NCBI GenBank assembly: GCA_052148155.1
Contig: JBKQIY010000251.1
Location: forward strand, 1 to 64,000
Length of the DNA stretch: 64,000 bases
Direction of reading: 5' to 3'
DNA from: JBBQER01 sp052148155
GTDB taxonomy: Bacteria; Actinomycetota; Acidimicrobiia; IMCC26256; PALSA-610
The position numbers and the translations under genes are program-made. Shown here one piece after another: positions 28,203 to 35,995 of this stretch. Numbering within the stretch: position 1 is the first letter of the stretch; every line of letters begins with the position of its first letter. A model generated the notes under the pieces. The model made no database searches, was not told where the DNA came from, and worked only from the letters and a program-made list of their open reading frames with translations.

Positions 28203-28655
28203 ATGTCGCGTGCGAAAGCCGTGCTCGAGTCGGTTCCCTCGGCGCCGAACGGTCGCGCGGCCAGGCGGGAGCGCCGTCCCGCGCCACGAGCGACATACGA
28301 GCGTCGCTATCGCCAGACCGTCCGATCGATCGACATCTGGTCGGTCGTGAAGATCTCGCTGTGCTTCTACCTCACCTCGCTGATCGTGATGCTGGCCACC
28401 GGAGTGGTCCTGTGGTGGATCGCGTCGACGGTCGGCGCGGTGCACAACATCGAACACTTTGTCGGCGAAATCGTGAACGACAACAATTTTCACTTCCTGT
28501 CTTGGGAGGTGTTACGCGGCGCGACGATTGTCGGTCTGGTGATCGTGTGCGTGCTCGTCGTCATCACCGTGCTCGCGGCCGCGTTCTACAACCTCTTCTC
28601 CGAGCTGGTCGGCGGGCTCGAGGTCACGGTGGTCGAGCACGAGGACGTGCCGTAA
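28203..28655 (+). CDS. DUF3566 membrane protein
   Basis: A 150-residue protein with a basic N-terminal tail, then SIDIWSVVKISLCFYLTSLI followed by VMLATGVVLWWIASTVGAV, and a second long helix near GLVIVCVLVVITVLAAAFYN. The pattern and the place directly after gyrA match DUF3566 proteins such as mycobacterial Rv0007. Function is unknown. The gap from gyrA is two bases, so it is in the gyrase operon. Confidence 0.88.
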   Translation: MSRAKAVLESVPSAPNGRAARRERRPAPRATYERRYRQTVRSIDIWSVVKISLCFYLTSLIVMLATGVVLWWIASTVGAVHNIEHFVGEIVNDNNFHFLSWEVLRGATIVGLVIVCVLVVITVLAAAFYNLFSELVGGLEVTVVEHEDVP

Positions 28656-28702
28656 GCACCTCCCGCAACGCGCCAAGCCCCTGGTACGCTTTTCGACTCG
28701 CT

Positions 28703-28776
28703 GGGGCTATAGCTCAGTCGGTTAGAGCGCATCCCTGATAAGGATGAGGTCGTAAGTTCGATTCTTACTAGCCCCA
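28703..28776 (+). tRNA. ileT: tRNA-Ile (GAT)
   Basis: A 74-base tRNA with acceptor GGGGCTA pairing with TAGCCCC, D-arm AGCTCAGTCGGTTAGAGC, anticodon loop CTGATAA (anticodon GAT) and T-arm with GTTCGATTC. The CCA is not encoded. The 3' half is the attachment site of the downstream integrated element, so the functional tRNA is reconstituted at the left junction. Confidence 0.97.
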
Positions 28777-28779
28777 CTG
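28735..28779 (+). repeat. attL: 45-bp attachment repeat within tRNA-Ile
   Basis: This 45-base segment covers the anticodon stem-loop, T-arm and acceptor 3' strand of tRNA-Ile, and is identical to 34282-34326. The integrase gene stop lies immediately beside it at 28780. Confidence 0.92.
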
Positions 28780-29975
28780 CTAACGCCCCAGGTCAGAGCC
28801 GGTACCGCACGCCGCGGCGGCCGGCTCGCATCGCGCTCGGGGCCATTCTTCGCGCGTTCTTCGCGCGGGAACTCGAGCACGATCGCGTTCCGAGCGTTCG
28901 CGGCACCCGCACGACCGAGACTGTCGAGCGGCGTGCGTGACCCGTTCCTCGGCATGTGGCAACAGGTGGCCGTACCGGTCAAGCACCACCGAGCTTGACG
29001 TGTGCCCGGCCCGTCGTGCGACCTCGTGCGCCGACGCACCGGCCGCGATCCACAGCGCCACCGCCGTGTGGCGAAGGTCGTGCGGCCGTAGCGGTCCCAC
29101 GCCGGCTTTCGTGACCGCGGGCTCCCAGATGCGCCGACGGAAGAGCGACGCCCGGATCGGACCGCCCTCGGGTGCGGGGAACACGAGCTCGTGGCCAGCG
29201 ATGTCGCCGATGTGCGCGGCCAACTCGTCGATCACGAAGCGCGGCAGCGGAACCGTTCGGCGGCCTGCGCGTGTTTTCGGCGGGCCGAAATGGAAGTGGC
29301 CGGCGACCTCGACGGCGGTCTCGGCGACGTCGACGCGACACTGGACAAGATCGAGACGGGCCCGGCGTAGGGCGAACAGTTTCCCGCTGCGCAGTCCGCC
29401 GTAGGCGCCAAGGAGCAGAACGCTCGGTAGCGGGGGTCGATGGCGTTGGCGAGCAGGGCGACGCCGTCGGGGTCGAGGAACCGCATCTCGTGGCGCTCGA
29501 TCCGGGGGAGCTGCACCCGATCGCACGGAGTACCTACGATCAGGTCGGCGTCGACCGCCGACCTGAGGATCTTCGAAAGCACCTGGTACGCCTTGTGTAC
29601 CGTCGCTGGAGCCAGCCCGGAGGCTGACAGCTTCGCGACCCACTGGCGCACCGCGAGATGGTTGATCGATGCAATCGGTATCGCCCCGAACGCGGGCTCA
29701 ATGTGGTTCCGGTAGGTCGCGTTGTCGCGTGCTCGCGTTGACGGGCGGAGGTTGACAGTCGTGTCCCACCATTGCGTTCCCCACTCGCGAAGCAGAATCT
29801 TCCCGGCGTTCGGGTCTACCCACGTGCCGCGCATCACGTCGGCTTCGACGGTACGTAGGAAGCTTTCGGCGTCGGCCTTGCGCTTGAAGGTCTTCGTCCG
29901 CGGCTTGCGATCGGGACCGCGATAGCGCACGACGTAACCCGTACGTTGCGTCTTGGCCCGCTCAATGGACGCCAC
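28780..29975 (-). pseudogene. int: Tyrosine integrase, frameshifted
   Basis: The N-terminal part (GTG 29975, MASIERAKTQRTGYVVRYRG) has an AP2-like arm-binding region and a SAM-like core-binding domain up to FLDPDGVALLANAIDPRYRA. The catalytic domain continues in another frame as LLLGAYGGLRSGKLFALRR, LRPHDLRHTAVALW and a VLDRYGHLLP segment carrying the nucleophile Tyr. A one-base loss near 29411-29428 explains the break. All catalytic residues are otherwise present, so a recent mutation, sequencing error or programmed frameshift is possible. A strong AGGAGGTG site precedes the start. The 3' end abuts attL. Confidence 0.85.
28846..28868. repeat. Candidate arm-type integrase site, left end
   Basis: A 23-bp sequence made of two direct copies of TTCTTCGCGCG lies 67 bp inside attL, in the integrase 3' end. 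The identical 23 bp occurs at 34166-34188 just inside the right attachment site, and a diverged copy at 34394-34416 beside the neighbouring integrase remnant. Confidence 0.55.
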
Positions 29976-30059
29976 TCGAGCTCACCTCCTCAGCGATGTC
30001 GAACATCGGGCCGGTCTCGACGGCGACGAGGCGCTGAGCGCGGCGGTGACGGTAGCCGG

Positions 30060-30302
30060 TCACTGCGACATCCGCTGGCGGTCGACGAATACCCGGAGGG
30101 CGTCGACCGGGACACGGACGGAGCGGCCGATGTGCACGGCTTCGAGGTCGCCGGCGCCGATGAGCTCGTAGACGGTTGTGCGCCCGACCGCGAGCACGGC
30201 TGCCGCTTGCGGGATGGTCAGTAACAGCGGCACGACGCCCGCAGCTGTTCCTCTGTGCTTGTTCTCGATCCTGATGTCCTCGTGTTGTTCGTCCATATAC
30301 AC
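30060..30302 (-). CDS. xis: Excisionase-type HTH DNA-binding protein
   Basis: A small protein of up to 80 residues with a winged-HTH of the MerR/AlpA excisionase class: LTIPQAAAVLAVGRTTVYEL, IGAGDLEAVHIGRSVRVPVD and ALRVFVDRQ. It lies just upstream of the integrase on the same strand (84-base gap), the usual xis-int order. It would bend DNA at the attachment site to direct excision. An internal ATG at 30296 is an equally good start. Confidence 0.8.
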   Translation of the reverse strand: MYMDEQHEDIRIENKHRGTAAGVVPLLLTIPQAAAVLAVGRTTVYELIGAGDLEAVHIGRSVRVPVDALRVFVDRQRMSQ

Positions 30303-30461
30303 GAATAGCGCGCGCGACCCCCGAGACGCGACATCAAACCTTCGAATTTCTTGTCGACGGTTGCCCGGACCGAGTCAGCGACCTCAGTGATTCACACACG
30401 TTGCATCCTGATGGGTTTGTTGTCGCGCGCGGGGCTCTCAGCGCGCCATTCAGAGGTGGTG

Positions 30462-32429
30462 ATGTCCGTAGGCAAGGTCTCGTCAGGTCAGGAGGGCTAC
30501 TACCTGAGCGCGGTCGCGCACGGCGCCGAGGACTATTACAGCGAACGCGGCGAAGTGCCAGGCCGTTGGGTCGGTTCCGCGGCTGGTGAGCTGGGCCTGG
30601 CCGGCGACGTCGACGACGATGCGTTCCGGGCGGTGTTGTCAGGTGCCGATCCGTCGACTGGTGTTCGTCTCCGTCGTGCGAACGGGCGGGTGTGCGCGTT
30701 CGATCTGACGTTGTCGGCACCGAAGTCCGTGTCCGTGTTATGGGCGCTCGGCGATGCCGAGATGACCGCAGGGGTCGTCGCCGCGCACGAGCTCGCGGTC
30801 GACGCCGCAGTCGGTTACATGCAGCGGGAGGCGGTCAGGTCGCGTCGCGGGCACGACGGCGTCGAAACGCTCGCGGGTGGCGGGCTGATCGGCGCGGCGT
30901 TCCGGCATCGGACGAGCCGGGCCGGCGACCCCCAGCTCCACGCCCATGTCGTCGTCGCGAACACGACCCGCTGCGAGGACGGTGTCTGGCGGACCTTGGA
31001 CGGCCGGCACTTGTACGCCCACGCCCGCACGGCGGGGTTCTTGTACCAGGCTGAACTCCGCCATGCGCTCAGCCAGTCGTTCGGGCTGGAGTGGGAACCG
31101 GCCACCAAGGGCGTCGGAGAAGTCGCCGGTGTCCCGCACGAGGTGTTACGGGAGTTCAGCCGCCGCCGGATCCAGATCGAAGCAGCGATGGACGCAAGCG
31201 GCGACACCTCGATCCCGGCGGCGCGCAGGCTCGCGGTCAAGACCCGAAAGACCAAGGACTACGACGTCGACCCCGCGGCCGGGACCGGCAAAACGTACGC
31301 GCTGGGCGTCGCCCGTCAGGCCTGGGAACAGGACGGCCACCCAGTGATCGGCTGTGCGCTATCGGCCCGCGCTGCGCAAGAGCTCCAGACCGGAGCCGGG
31401 ATCCAATCCTCCACCCTCCACCTACTGCTTGTCGCGCTCGACCGGCCCCAATCTCGCGGGCTCAGTCCGGGCACGGTCGTGGTCGTGGACGAAGCCGCGA
31501 TGGTCGGCACCGTGCAACTCGCCCGCCTCTGCGAATACGCGGCACGGGACCGAGCGAAAGTGGTCCTCGTCGGTGACCATCACCAACTCCCGGCCATCGA
31601 GGCCGGCGGCGCGTTCACCGCGATCGGAGCCCGGCTCGGCGCCGTCCACCTCACCGACAACCAACGCCAGACCGACCCAATCGAACGCGAAGCCCTCAAC
31701 GAACTTCGAGACGGTGACGTCAACCGCGCGCTCCAACTCCTCGACTCGATCGGCCACGTGGAATGTTGGGAATACGGTGACACCGTCAACCGTCGCATCG
31801 TCGGCGACTGGCTCCCCGCCGCCCTCGACGGGGACGACGCGATCATGCTCGCATCGACGCGAGCCGATGTTGGCGAGCTCAACGAGATGGCCCGCTACGG
31901 GCTCATCGCGCGCGGTCACGTCGCACCCACCGGCCTCGACATCGACGGACAAACCTTCGCGGTCGGCGACCGCGTCATGACCCTCAAGAACGACCGGCGC
32001 CTCCAACTCATCAACGGTGAACGCGGTTCCATCACCACCATCACCGACCATGACATCGTCGTCAGATTCGACAACCGCCACCAGCCGACACGCATCCCGA
32101 CCGGCTATCTCGAGGACGGCGGACTCGATCACGCCTACGCAATGACGATCCACAAAGCCCAAGGCCTCACGTGCGACAGCGCCTTCGTACTCGGCGACGA
32201 ACTCCTCCACCGCGAAGCCGCCTACACCGCACTCTCACGCGGCCGACACGAAAACAAGCTCTACACCGTCCTCCCCGGAAAATACGATCCCCACCTCCTC
32301 GATCCAGTCACAGTCGAAGCGACCATGAACCGAGCGCTCGAACAAAGCGTGAGCAAAAACCTCGCCAGAGACAGACTCGAGCAGGGGCGGTCGGTCGCCG
32401 ACGATTACGGCATCGACATCGGCTTGTAG
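30462..32429 (+). CDS. MobF/TrwC-type relaxase-helicase with internal deletion
   Basis: A 655-residue conjugative relaxase. The N-terminal TrwC domain has the tyrosine motif (Y13, Y14, Y25, Y26) and the metal-binding triad H149, H160 and H162 in HRTSRAGDPQLHAHVVV. A RecD2-like helicase follows: Walker A PAAGTGKT at 271-278, Walker B region VVVVDEAAMVG, and a C-terminal UvrD-like motif HAYAMTIHKAQGLTCDSAF. The relaxase-end motif KTRKTKDYDVD runs straight into Walker A, whereas family members have a long intervening region, so an in-frame deletion is inferred. The C-terminus is also short. ATG 30462 is preferred to a TTG further upstream. Confidence 0.88.
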   Translation: MSVGKVSSGQEGYYLSAVAHGAEDYYSERGEVPGRWVGSAAGELGLAGDVDDDAFRAVLSGADPSTGVRLRRANGRVCAFDLTLSAPKSVSVLWALGDAEMTAGVVAAHELAVDAAVGYMQREAVRSRRGHDGVETLAGGGLIGAAFRHRTSRAGDPQLHAHVVVANTTRCEDGVWRTLDGRHLYAHARTAGFLYQAELRHALSQSFGLEWEPATKGVGEVAGVPHEVLREFSRRRIQIEAAMDASGDTSIPAARRLAVKTRKTKDYDVDPAAGTGKTYALGVARQAWEQDGHPVIGCALSARAAQELQTGAGIQSSTLHLLLVALDRPQSRGLSPGTVVVVDEAAMVGTVQLARLCEYAARDRAKVVLVGDHHQLPAIEAGGAFTAIGARLGAVHLTDNQRQTDPIEREALNELRDGDVNRALQLLDSIGHVECWEYGDTVNRRIVGDWLPAALDGDDAIMLASTRADVGELNEMARYGLIARGHVAPTGLDIDGQTFAVGDRVMTLKNDRRLQLINGERGSITTITDHDIVVRFDNRHQPTRIPTGYLEDGGLDHAYAMTIHKAQGLTCDSAFVLGDELLHREAAYTALSRGRHENKLYTVLPGKYDPHLLDPVTVEATMNRALEQSVSKNLARDRLEQGRSVADDYGIDIGL

Positions 32430-32493
32430 CGGCGAGGCTGCTCACCCCGAACGCGTCCCCGACGTGGGTACGGAGTTTGCGACCCAACCGAAA

Positions 32494-32515
32494 ACTATAA
32501 CACATGTGTTATAGT
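32494..32515. promoter_or_regulatory. 22-bp perfect palindrome, putative toxin-antitoxin operator
   Basis: A perfect 22-bp inverted repeat centred on ACATGT, with arms ACTATAACAC and GTGTTATAGT, lies at the start of the toxin gene. It contains TATAAC and TATAGT, which could be part of a -10 element. The likely reader is the XRE-type antitoxin encoded downstream. Confidence 0.65.
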
Positions 32516-32848
32516 ACGGAGGTGTGGACGGTCGTGTTCCACCCCGAAGCAGAGGCCGAGCTCGATGCGCTACCGGCGAAGGAACGGGTCGCGGTGATGC
32601 ACGCCGTCGAGAAACTCGTGGCGGCCGGCCCGGCGTTGCCGTTCCCGCACCAGAGCAACGTGAAAGGCGCGGACGGTCTGCGCGAGCTGCGGCCCCGAGG
32701 CGGTCGCAGCGTTTGGCGTCCGCTGTACGGACGAGTGGGCGACACATTTGTGATCGCAGCCGTTGGCCCGGAAGGGCTCATCAATGCACGCGGGTTCCGG
32801 CGAGCGGTCACCGCGGCGAAGAAACGGCTCGACGAGATCGAAGAGTGA
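32504..32848 (+). CDS. RelE/HigB-type toxin (Gp49-like)
   Basis: A toxin of up to 114 residues. FHPEAEAELDALPAKERVAV, LRELRPRGGRSVWRPLYGRV and GFRRAVTAAKKRLDEIE match the phage-derived Gp49-like/HigB branch of the RelE-ParE superfamily, which are mostly ribosome-dependent mRNA interferases. The start is either ATG 32504 inside the palindrome (possibly leaderless) or GTG 32522, which would remove six residues and begin MWTVVFHPEAE. It is followed after 13 bases by its antitoxin, with toxin first as in higBA. Confidence 0.82.
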   Translation: MCYSTEVWTVVFHPEAEAELDALPAKERVAVMHAVEKLVAAGPALPFPHQSNVKGADGLRELRPRGGRSVWRPLYGRVGDTFVIAAVGPEGLINARGFRRAVTAAKKRLDEIEE

Positions 32849-32861
32849 GGAGATCCCCAAC

Positions 32862-33167
32862 GTGAAACTGCAGGGCATGCGCGGAAGCGACAAGGTGACC
32901 GCGCGTCAACTTAAGGACCCGGCTGTTCGAGCAGAGTGGGAACGCACCGCGGTCGCGCGCGCCGTCGCAGTACGTCTCGTCGAGTACCGCGCCGAGCACG
33001 CTCTCTCGCAAACCGCGCTGGCGCGCCAGCTCGGAATGAAGCAGCCGGCTGTCGCGCGCCTCGAAGCCGGCGAACACAACCCGTCCTTCGACACGCTCGC
33101 GCGCCTCTCGAGCGCGCTCGGCATCGAATTCCACATCGCCGTCACGCCCGAAGGCGTCGCGATCTGA
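32862..33167 (+). CDS. XRE-family antitoxin (HigA-like)
   Basis: A 101-residue protein with a central XRE helix-turn-helix: LSQTALARQLGMKQPAVARL then EAGEHNPSFDTLARLSSALG. The N-terminus (VTARQLKDPAVRAEWERTAV) resembles antitoxins paired with Gp49-like toxins. The GTG at 32862 follows GAGGAG at 32847-32852. It should neutralise the toxin and repress the operon through the upstream palindrome. Such modules stabilise integrated elements. Confidence 0.85.
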   Translation: MKLQGMRGSDKVTARQLKDPAVRAEWERTAVARAVAVRLVEYRAEHALSQTALARQLGMKQPAVARLEAGEHNPSFDTLARLSSALGIEFHIAVTPEGVAI

Positions 33168-33324
33168 CGCTTGGTAACGGGCGCGCTTCGGCCTCCGAGC
33201 AGCGATGTGGGATTTGATCAACGCGCGCCACGTCCCGACCAAGCGCTCGGCCCCGCGCACGGCTCCGGAGAGCGCAGTGGGGTGACGGCCGTGGGAGAAG
33301 TGCCGACTGATGCTGTCCGGACTC

Positions 33325-33355
33325 TTGACTCTCTGGTAGCCCGAGGTTCGAGAAT
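33325..33355 (+). promoter_or_regulatory. Putative MerR-type promoter with 19-bp spacer
   Basis: TTGACT at 33325-33330 and GAGAAT at 33350-33355 are separated by 19 bases, the lengthened spacer typical of MerR-controlled promoters. The -10 is only six bases before the GTG at 33362, so the transcript would be almost leaderless. Confidence 0.45.
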
Positions 33356-33361
33356 GACCGA

Positions 33362-34096
33362 GTGAGCGACTCCGACCTGGTTGGTATCGGCGCCTTCGCT
33401 GTACTCGCTGGGCTGTCAATCCCGGCGCTACGGCACTATGACGAGATCGGGCTCTTCAAGCCGGCGGTCGTCGACGCAGCCAGCGGGTACCGCCGGTACC
33501 GACTCGACCAGGTACGACAAGGACGACTCATCCGCTCGCTGCGATCGGTCGATCTGGCAATCGACGACATCCGACAGGTCCTTCGGGGAGACGAGTCGTC
33601 AACCCGGTCCCTACTTGTCGCGCACCGCCAGCAGCTCGAGGAACGCAGTCATTCACTCGAGAAAACGTTGGTCAAGCTGAATGATTACATCGAGAACGGA
33701 GTACTCGTGTCGGACAGAACAAACTCCAGGATCTGCGAGATCAATGTCGGAGTCGAAAATCTCGACGACGCGCGCGAGTTCTATGAGGCCGTCTTCGCGG
33801 TTGAGTTCACCAAGGAGCGTCATGGAGATGGTCCGGAACACCTCTTTGCCGCGTTTGGAACATGGCCGAGCGACGAGTTCTTCTTGCTCAATCTCAGTGC
33901 ATCGACGAAGGATCCGTATCGCGCCGGACGAGCCGATTTCGGCTTCCTGGTGGACGACCTCGAAGCGGTCCACCAGCGAGCAGTGGCTGCCGGAGGAACG
34001 AGTCTCAGTTCGCCGGCCGACGTTGAGGGAATGCCGCGCACTTCAACCATCGTCGATCCAAGCGGCAACCTCATCAACCTCTACCAAAACGCGTAG
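33362..34096 (+). CDS. MerR-family regulator fused to a VOC (glyoxalase-like) domain
   Basis: A 244-residue fusion. Residues 8-80 form a MerR winged helix (FAVLAGLSIPALRHYDEIGL, GYRRYRLDQVRQGRLIRSL), and a helical dimerisation segment runs to about 118. Residues 122-243 are a VOC domain: ICEINVGVENLDDAREFYEA, ADFGFLVDDLEAVHQRAVA and IVDPSGNLINLYQN. The VOC domain probably senses a ligand, as in antibiotic-binding or glyoxalase-like proteins. It is the last gene before the right attachment site and may be cargo; its target could be its own promoter. Confidence 0.85.
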   Translation: MSDSDLVGIGAFAVLAGLSIPALRHYDEIGLFKPAVVDAASGYRRYRLDQVRQGRLIRSLRSVDLAIDDIRQVLRGDESSTRSLLVAHRQQLEERSHSLEKTLVKLNDYIENGVLVSDRTNSRICEINVGVENLDDAREFYEAVFAVEFTKERHGDGPEHLFAAFGTWPSDEFFLLNLSASTKDPYRAGRADFGFLVDDLEAVHQRAVAAGGTSLSSPADVEGMPRTSTIVDPSGNLINLYQNA

Positions 34097-34165
34097 CGGC
34101 GTGACTCGTCGAACCTCTGCGGATCGCGATCGCGTTCATGGCCGTGGATTGGCGCGTGATTCGCG

Positions 34166-34188
34166 TTCTTCGCGCGTTCTTCGCGCGG
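34166..34188. repeat. Candidate arm-type integrase site, right end
   Basis: Identical over 23 bp to 28846-28868 and in the same orientation, about 93 bp inside the right attachment repeat. The sequence around it (34140-34190) can also be read as a fragment of an integrase C-terminus (ARRTREERES on the minus strand), so it may be an integrase remnant instead. Confidence 0.5.
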
Positions 34189-34281
34189 CCGCAGAGATTC
34201 GCGCTTGTTCGCTGGGTCCGTGCAGTAGGTGTGACCTGCACAAACGTTCACGGAGGTTCGCAGATGTACGCTCCGGCGGCT

Positions 34282-34326
34282 CTGATAAGGATGAGGTCGT
34301 AAGTTCGATTCTTACTAGCCCCACTG
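34282..34326 (+). repeat. attR: 45-bp attachment repeat
   Basis: A perfect 45-base copy of the tRNA-Ile 3' half and three following bases (28735-28779). It lacks the tRNA 5' half and is not a tRNA gene. Similarity to the sequence beside attL continues for about 150 bases to the right. Confidence 0.92.
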
Positions 34327-34480
34327 GTAACAGCCGCAGGTCAGAGCCGGTACCGCGGTTCGTGGTGACCGGCTCGCATCGCGCTCAGAGTCGTTCTTCG
34401 CGTGTTCTTCGCACGCGAACTCGAGCACGATGGCATCGCGAGCACTGGCGCGACGGCGCGCAGGACCGAGTCGGGGCTGC
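34327..34480 (-). pseudogene. Remnant of a second integrase 3' end beyond attR
   Basis: The 150 bases right of attR resemble the integrase C-terminal coding sequence beside attL (28780-28930) at roughly 80% by eye, including a diverged copy of the TTCTTCGCGYG repeat at 34394-34416. Only the C-terminal end remains. This means a related element once integrated at the same site, in tandem. Confidence 0.65.
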
Positions 34481-35061
34481 CTCCAGTGCCAGCCAAATAC
34501 GTAGCGGCGTCTCCGGGTGGGGCACGATCAGAGCATCTTCCGGCGGCTGCGATCGATGCGGGCCACTCCAAGTCACGCGCTCATGCCGATTGATCTCCAT
34601 GAGCAGCTCGAGTTTGGAACGGAACAGCAGGTCGTCGTCACCCACGTCGTCGTCGAACGGCCGGAACGTGAGTGCAGACGACCGCGGCGACAAGGCCGAC
34701 GCGTCCCGAGGCGATCGACGCGGCGTTGGCGAGCTGCTCGTCGACGCGGATGGGTTCGTCACGGCAGAGCACTGTCACCGACGTGCTCAGGATGATGCCG
34801 GCTGTCGACGCGGCTGCCGTCGTTGACGAGCGCGGTGGGCGACGAGAGCGGCGTCGACCTCGTGGGGTGCTCGCCGAACTCGAAGCAGTCGAGTCCAACC
34901 TCTTCGGCGAAGTGAACGGCCTCGAGCGCATCCCTCATGGCCTCCGCGGTCGAGCGCGCGCTGCCTGCCGTCCGCGGGCTGTTGCCGAACGAGGAGACGC
35001 CAAGTTCGAAGTTCAACTCAGAAGTCCTTGTCAACACATCGGGTCGCGATTGTTGGGTCAC
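34470..35061 (-). pseudogene. Decayed LLM-class flavin-dependent oxidoreductase
   Basis: The N-terminus (GTG 35061) reads FELGVSSFGNSPRT and AVHFAEEVGLDCFEFGEHPT in one frame. IILSTSVTVLCRDEPIRVDE and LANAASIASGRVGLVAAV follow in a second frame. LLFRSKLELLMEINRHERVT, then YLAGTGGSPDSVLRAVAPVL, complete the pattern in further frames. Together they follow the luciferase-like monooxygenase fold. Several frameshifts and a truncated C-terminus, at the integrase remnant, show a pseudogene. Its start overlaps the stop of the next gene upstream as GTGA, so it was in one operon with it. Confidence 0.7.
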
Positions 35062-35819
35062 GGGCCAGGGAACGTGGCCCGGAGCCGGTCAACGAGGACG
35101 GGATCACCGACGAACGGTGGGGTGTGTCCTGAATCGAGGCGCCCGTAGACGAGACGGGCGAACGCTTCGGCGGGCAGTGCGAGGTCTGCCGAACCTGTGC
35201 CGCTCGCTGACGGCGCGAGCGCGGCACCCTCTGAGGTGAGTTCGAGCGTCAAGGTCCGTTCCGGTTCGGTGGTGCGAACGGTGATGGTCGCGGGGACATC
35301 GCTGGTTCGTGCGGTGAAGCGAGCGACAAGCGTGAGGTTGTCGACGACAATCGCGGCGATCGGGTTAGGGATCTTGGCGGCGGGGTTGAGGGTGACGTCG
35401 ATGTCCCAGGTGTGGAAGGCGTGCTCGTTGACGCGGAGTCCGACGAACCCGTCGAAGTCGAAGGTCATCGGACCCATCGAGAACGAGAACCGCTCACGCG
35501 CGTGAGCGCTGACCGCTTCGAGCTGAGCGAGGAACGCCGCGTCGGCGGTAAGCCCGTCGTCGACCTGTGCGCGTGGCGTCTTGGCGTTCCATTCGTCCCA
35601 GATCTCCGGAGCGAAATCATCGGCGGTAGAAGTGCCGGCGAGTTGATCGTCGAGGCGACGGTGGAGGATGACCGCACCCGAGCCGAGGTGCGACATGACC
35701 TGCGCGATGGTCCACTCGCTCGGGTAGGCCGACTCGCTGATCGCGTTGTCGTCGATTGGCCCGACGATGTCGCGCAGCCTTTGGACCGACACACGCAGCG
35801 CAGTGAGCGAGCCGCTCAT
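35058..35819 (-). CDS. Maleylpyruvate isomerase / DinB-like mycothiol-dependent family protein
   Basis: A 253-residue protein of the TIGR03083/MDMPI class. An N-terminal four-helix domain has YPSEWTIAQVMSHLGSGAVI and VGLRVNEHAFHTWDIDVTLN, whose His residues would bind metal. A C-terminal beta-rich SCP2-like domain follows (TITVRTTEPERTLTLELTSE). Members are mycothiol-dependent enzymes or related proteins in actinobacteria; the substrate is unknown. The ATG at 35819 has only a weak ribosome binding site. Reading on upstream to 36002 is possible but looks non-coding. Confidence 0.75.
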   Translation of the reverse strand: MSGSLTALRVSVQRLRDIVGPIDDNAISESAYPSEWTIAQVMSHLGSGAVILHRRLDDQLAGTSTADDFAPEIWDEWNAKTPRAQVDDGLTADAAFLAQLEAVSAHARERFSFSMGPMTFDFDGFVGLRVNEHAFHTWDIDVTLNPAAKIPNPIAAIVVDNLTLVARFTARTSDVPATITVRTTEPERTLTLELTSEGAALAPSASGTGSADLALPAEAFARLVYGRLDSGHTPPFVGDPVLVDRLRATFPGP

Positions 35820-35995
35820 CGGTACAGCCCGTCTACAGGGGCCAACGTCTCGGCGATGCCGCCGTCCTGGCTCTCGATGGAAGATGTCATCAAAGGGGAC
35901 GTCCGATCGTTCGATGTTGCGGCGGGTGCGACGCGAGGGACCAACCGCGACGCAGGTGGGGAAGATTCCCCACAAAGAGGAGGGTCGGCGGGTGC

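Larger units (their letters stand above)
28735..34326. mobile_element. Integrated mobilizable element in tRNA-Ile, about 5.5 kb
   Basis: The element is bounded by 45-bp perfect direct repeats (28735-28779 and 34282-34326) made of the tRNA-Ile 3' half plus three bases. It contains, in order, a frameshifted tyrosine integrase, an excisionase, a MobF relaxase-helicase, a HigBA-type toxin-antitoxin pair and a MerR-VOC regulator. The gene set is that of an actinobacterial integrative mobilizable or AICE-like element. The broken integrase and the shortened relaxase suggest that it no longer moves by itself. Confidence 0.85.

Noticed and set aside
28586..28777. Minus-strand frame with VRIELTTSSLSG, also at 34136-34324
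   Set aside because: It is the antisense translation of the tRNA-Ile 3' half, a known annotation artefact.
31754..31766. GGCCACGTGGAAT inside the relaxase gene as parS
   Set aside because: The left arm does not match, and it lies in a coding region of a mobile element.
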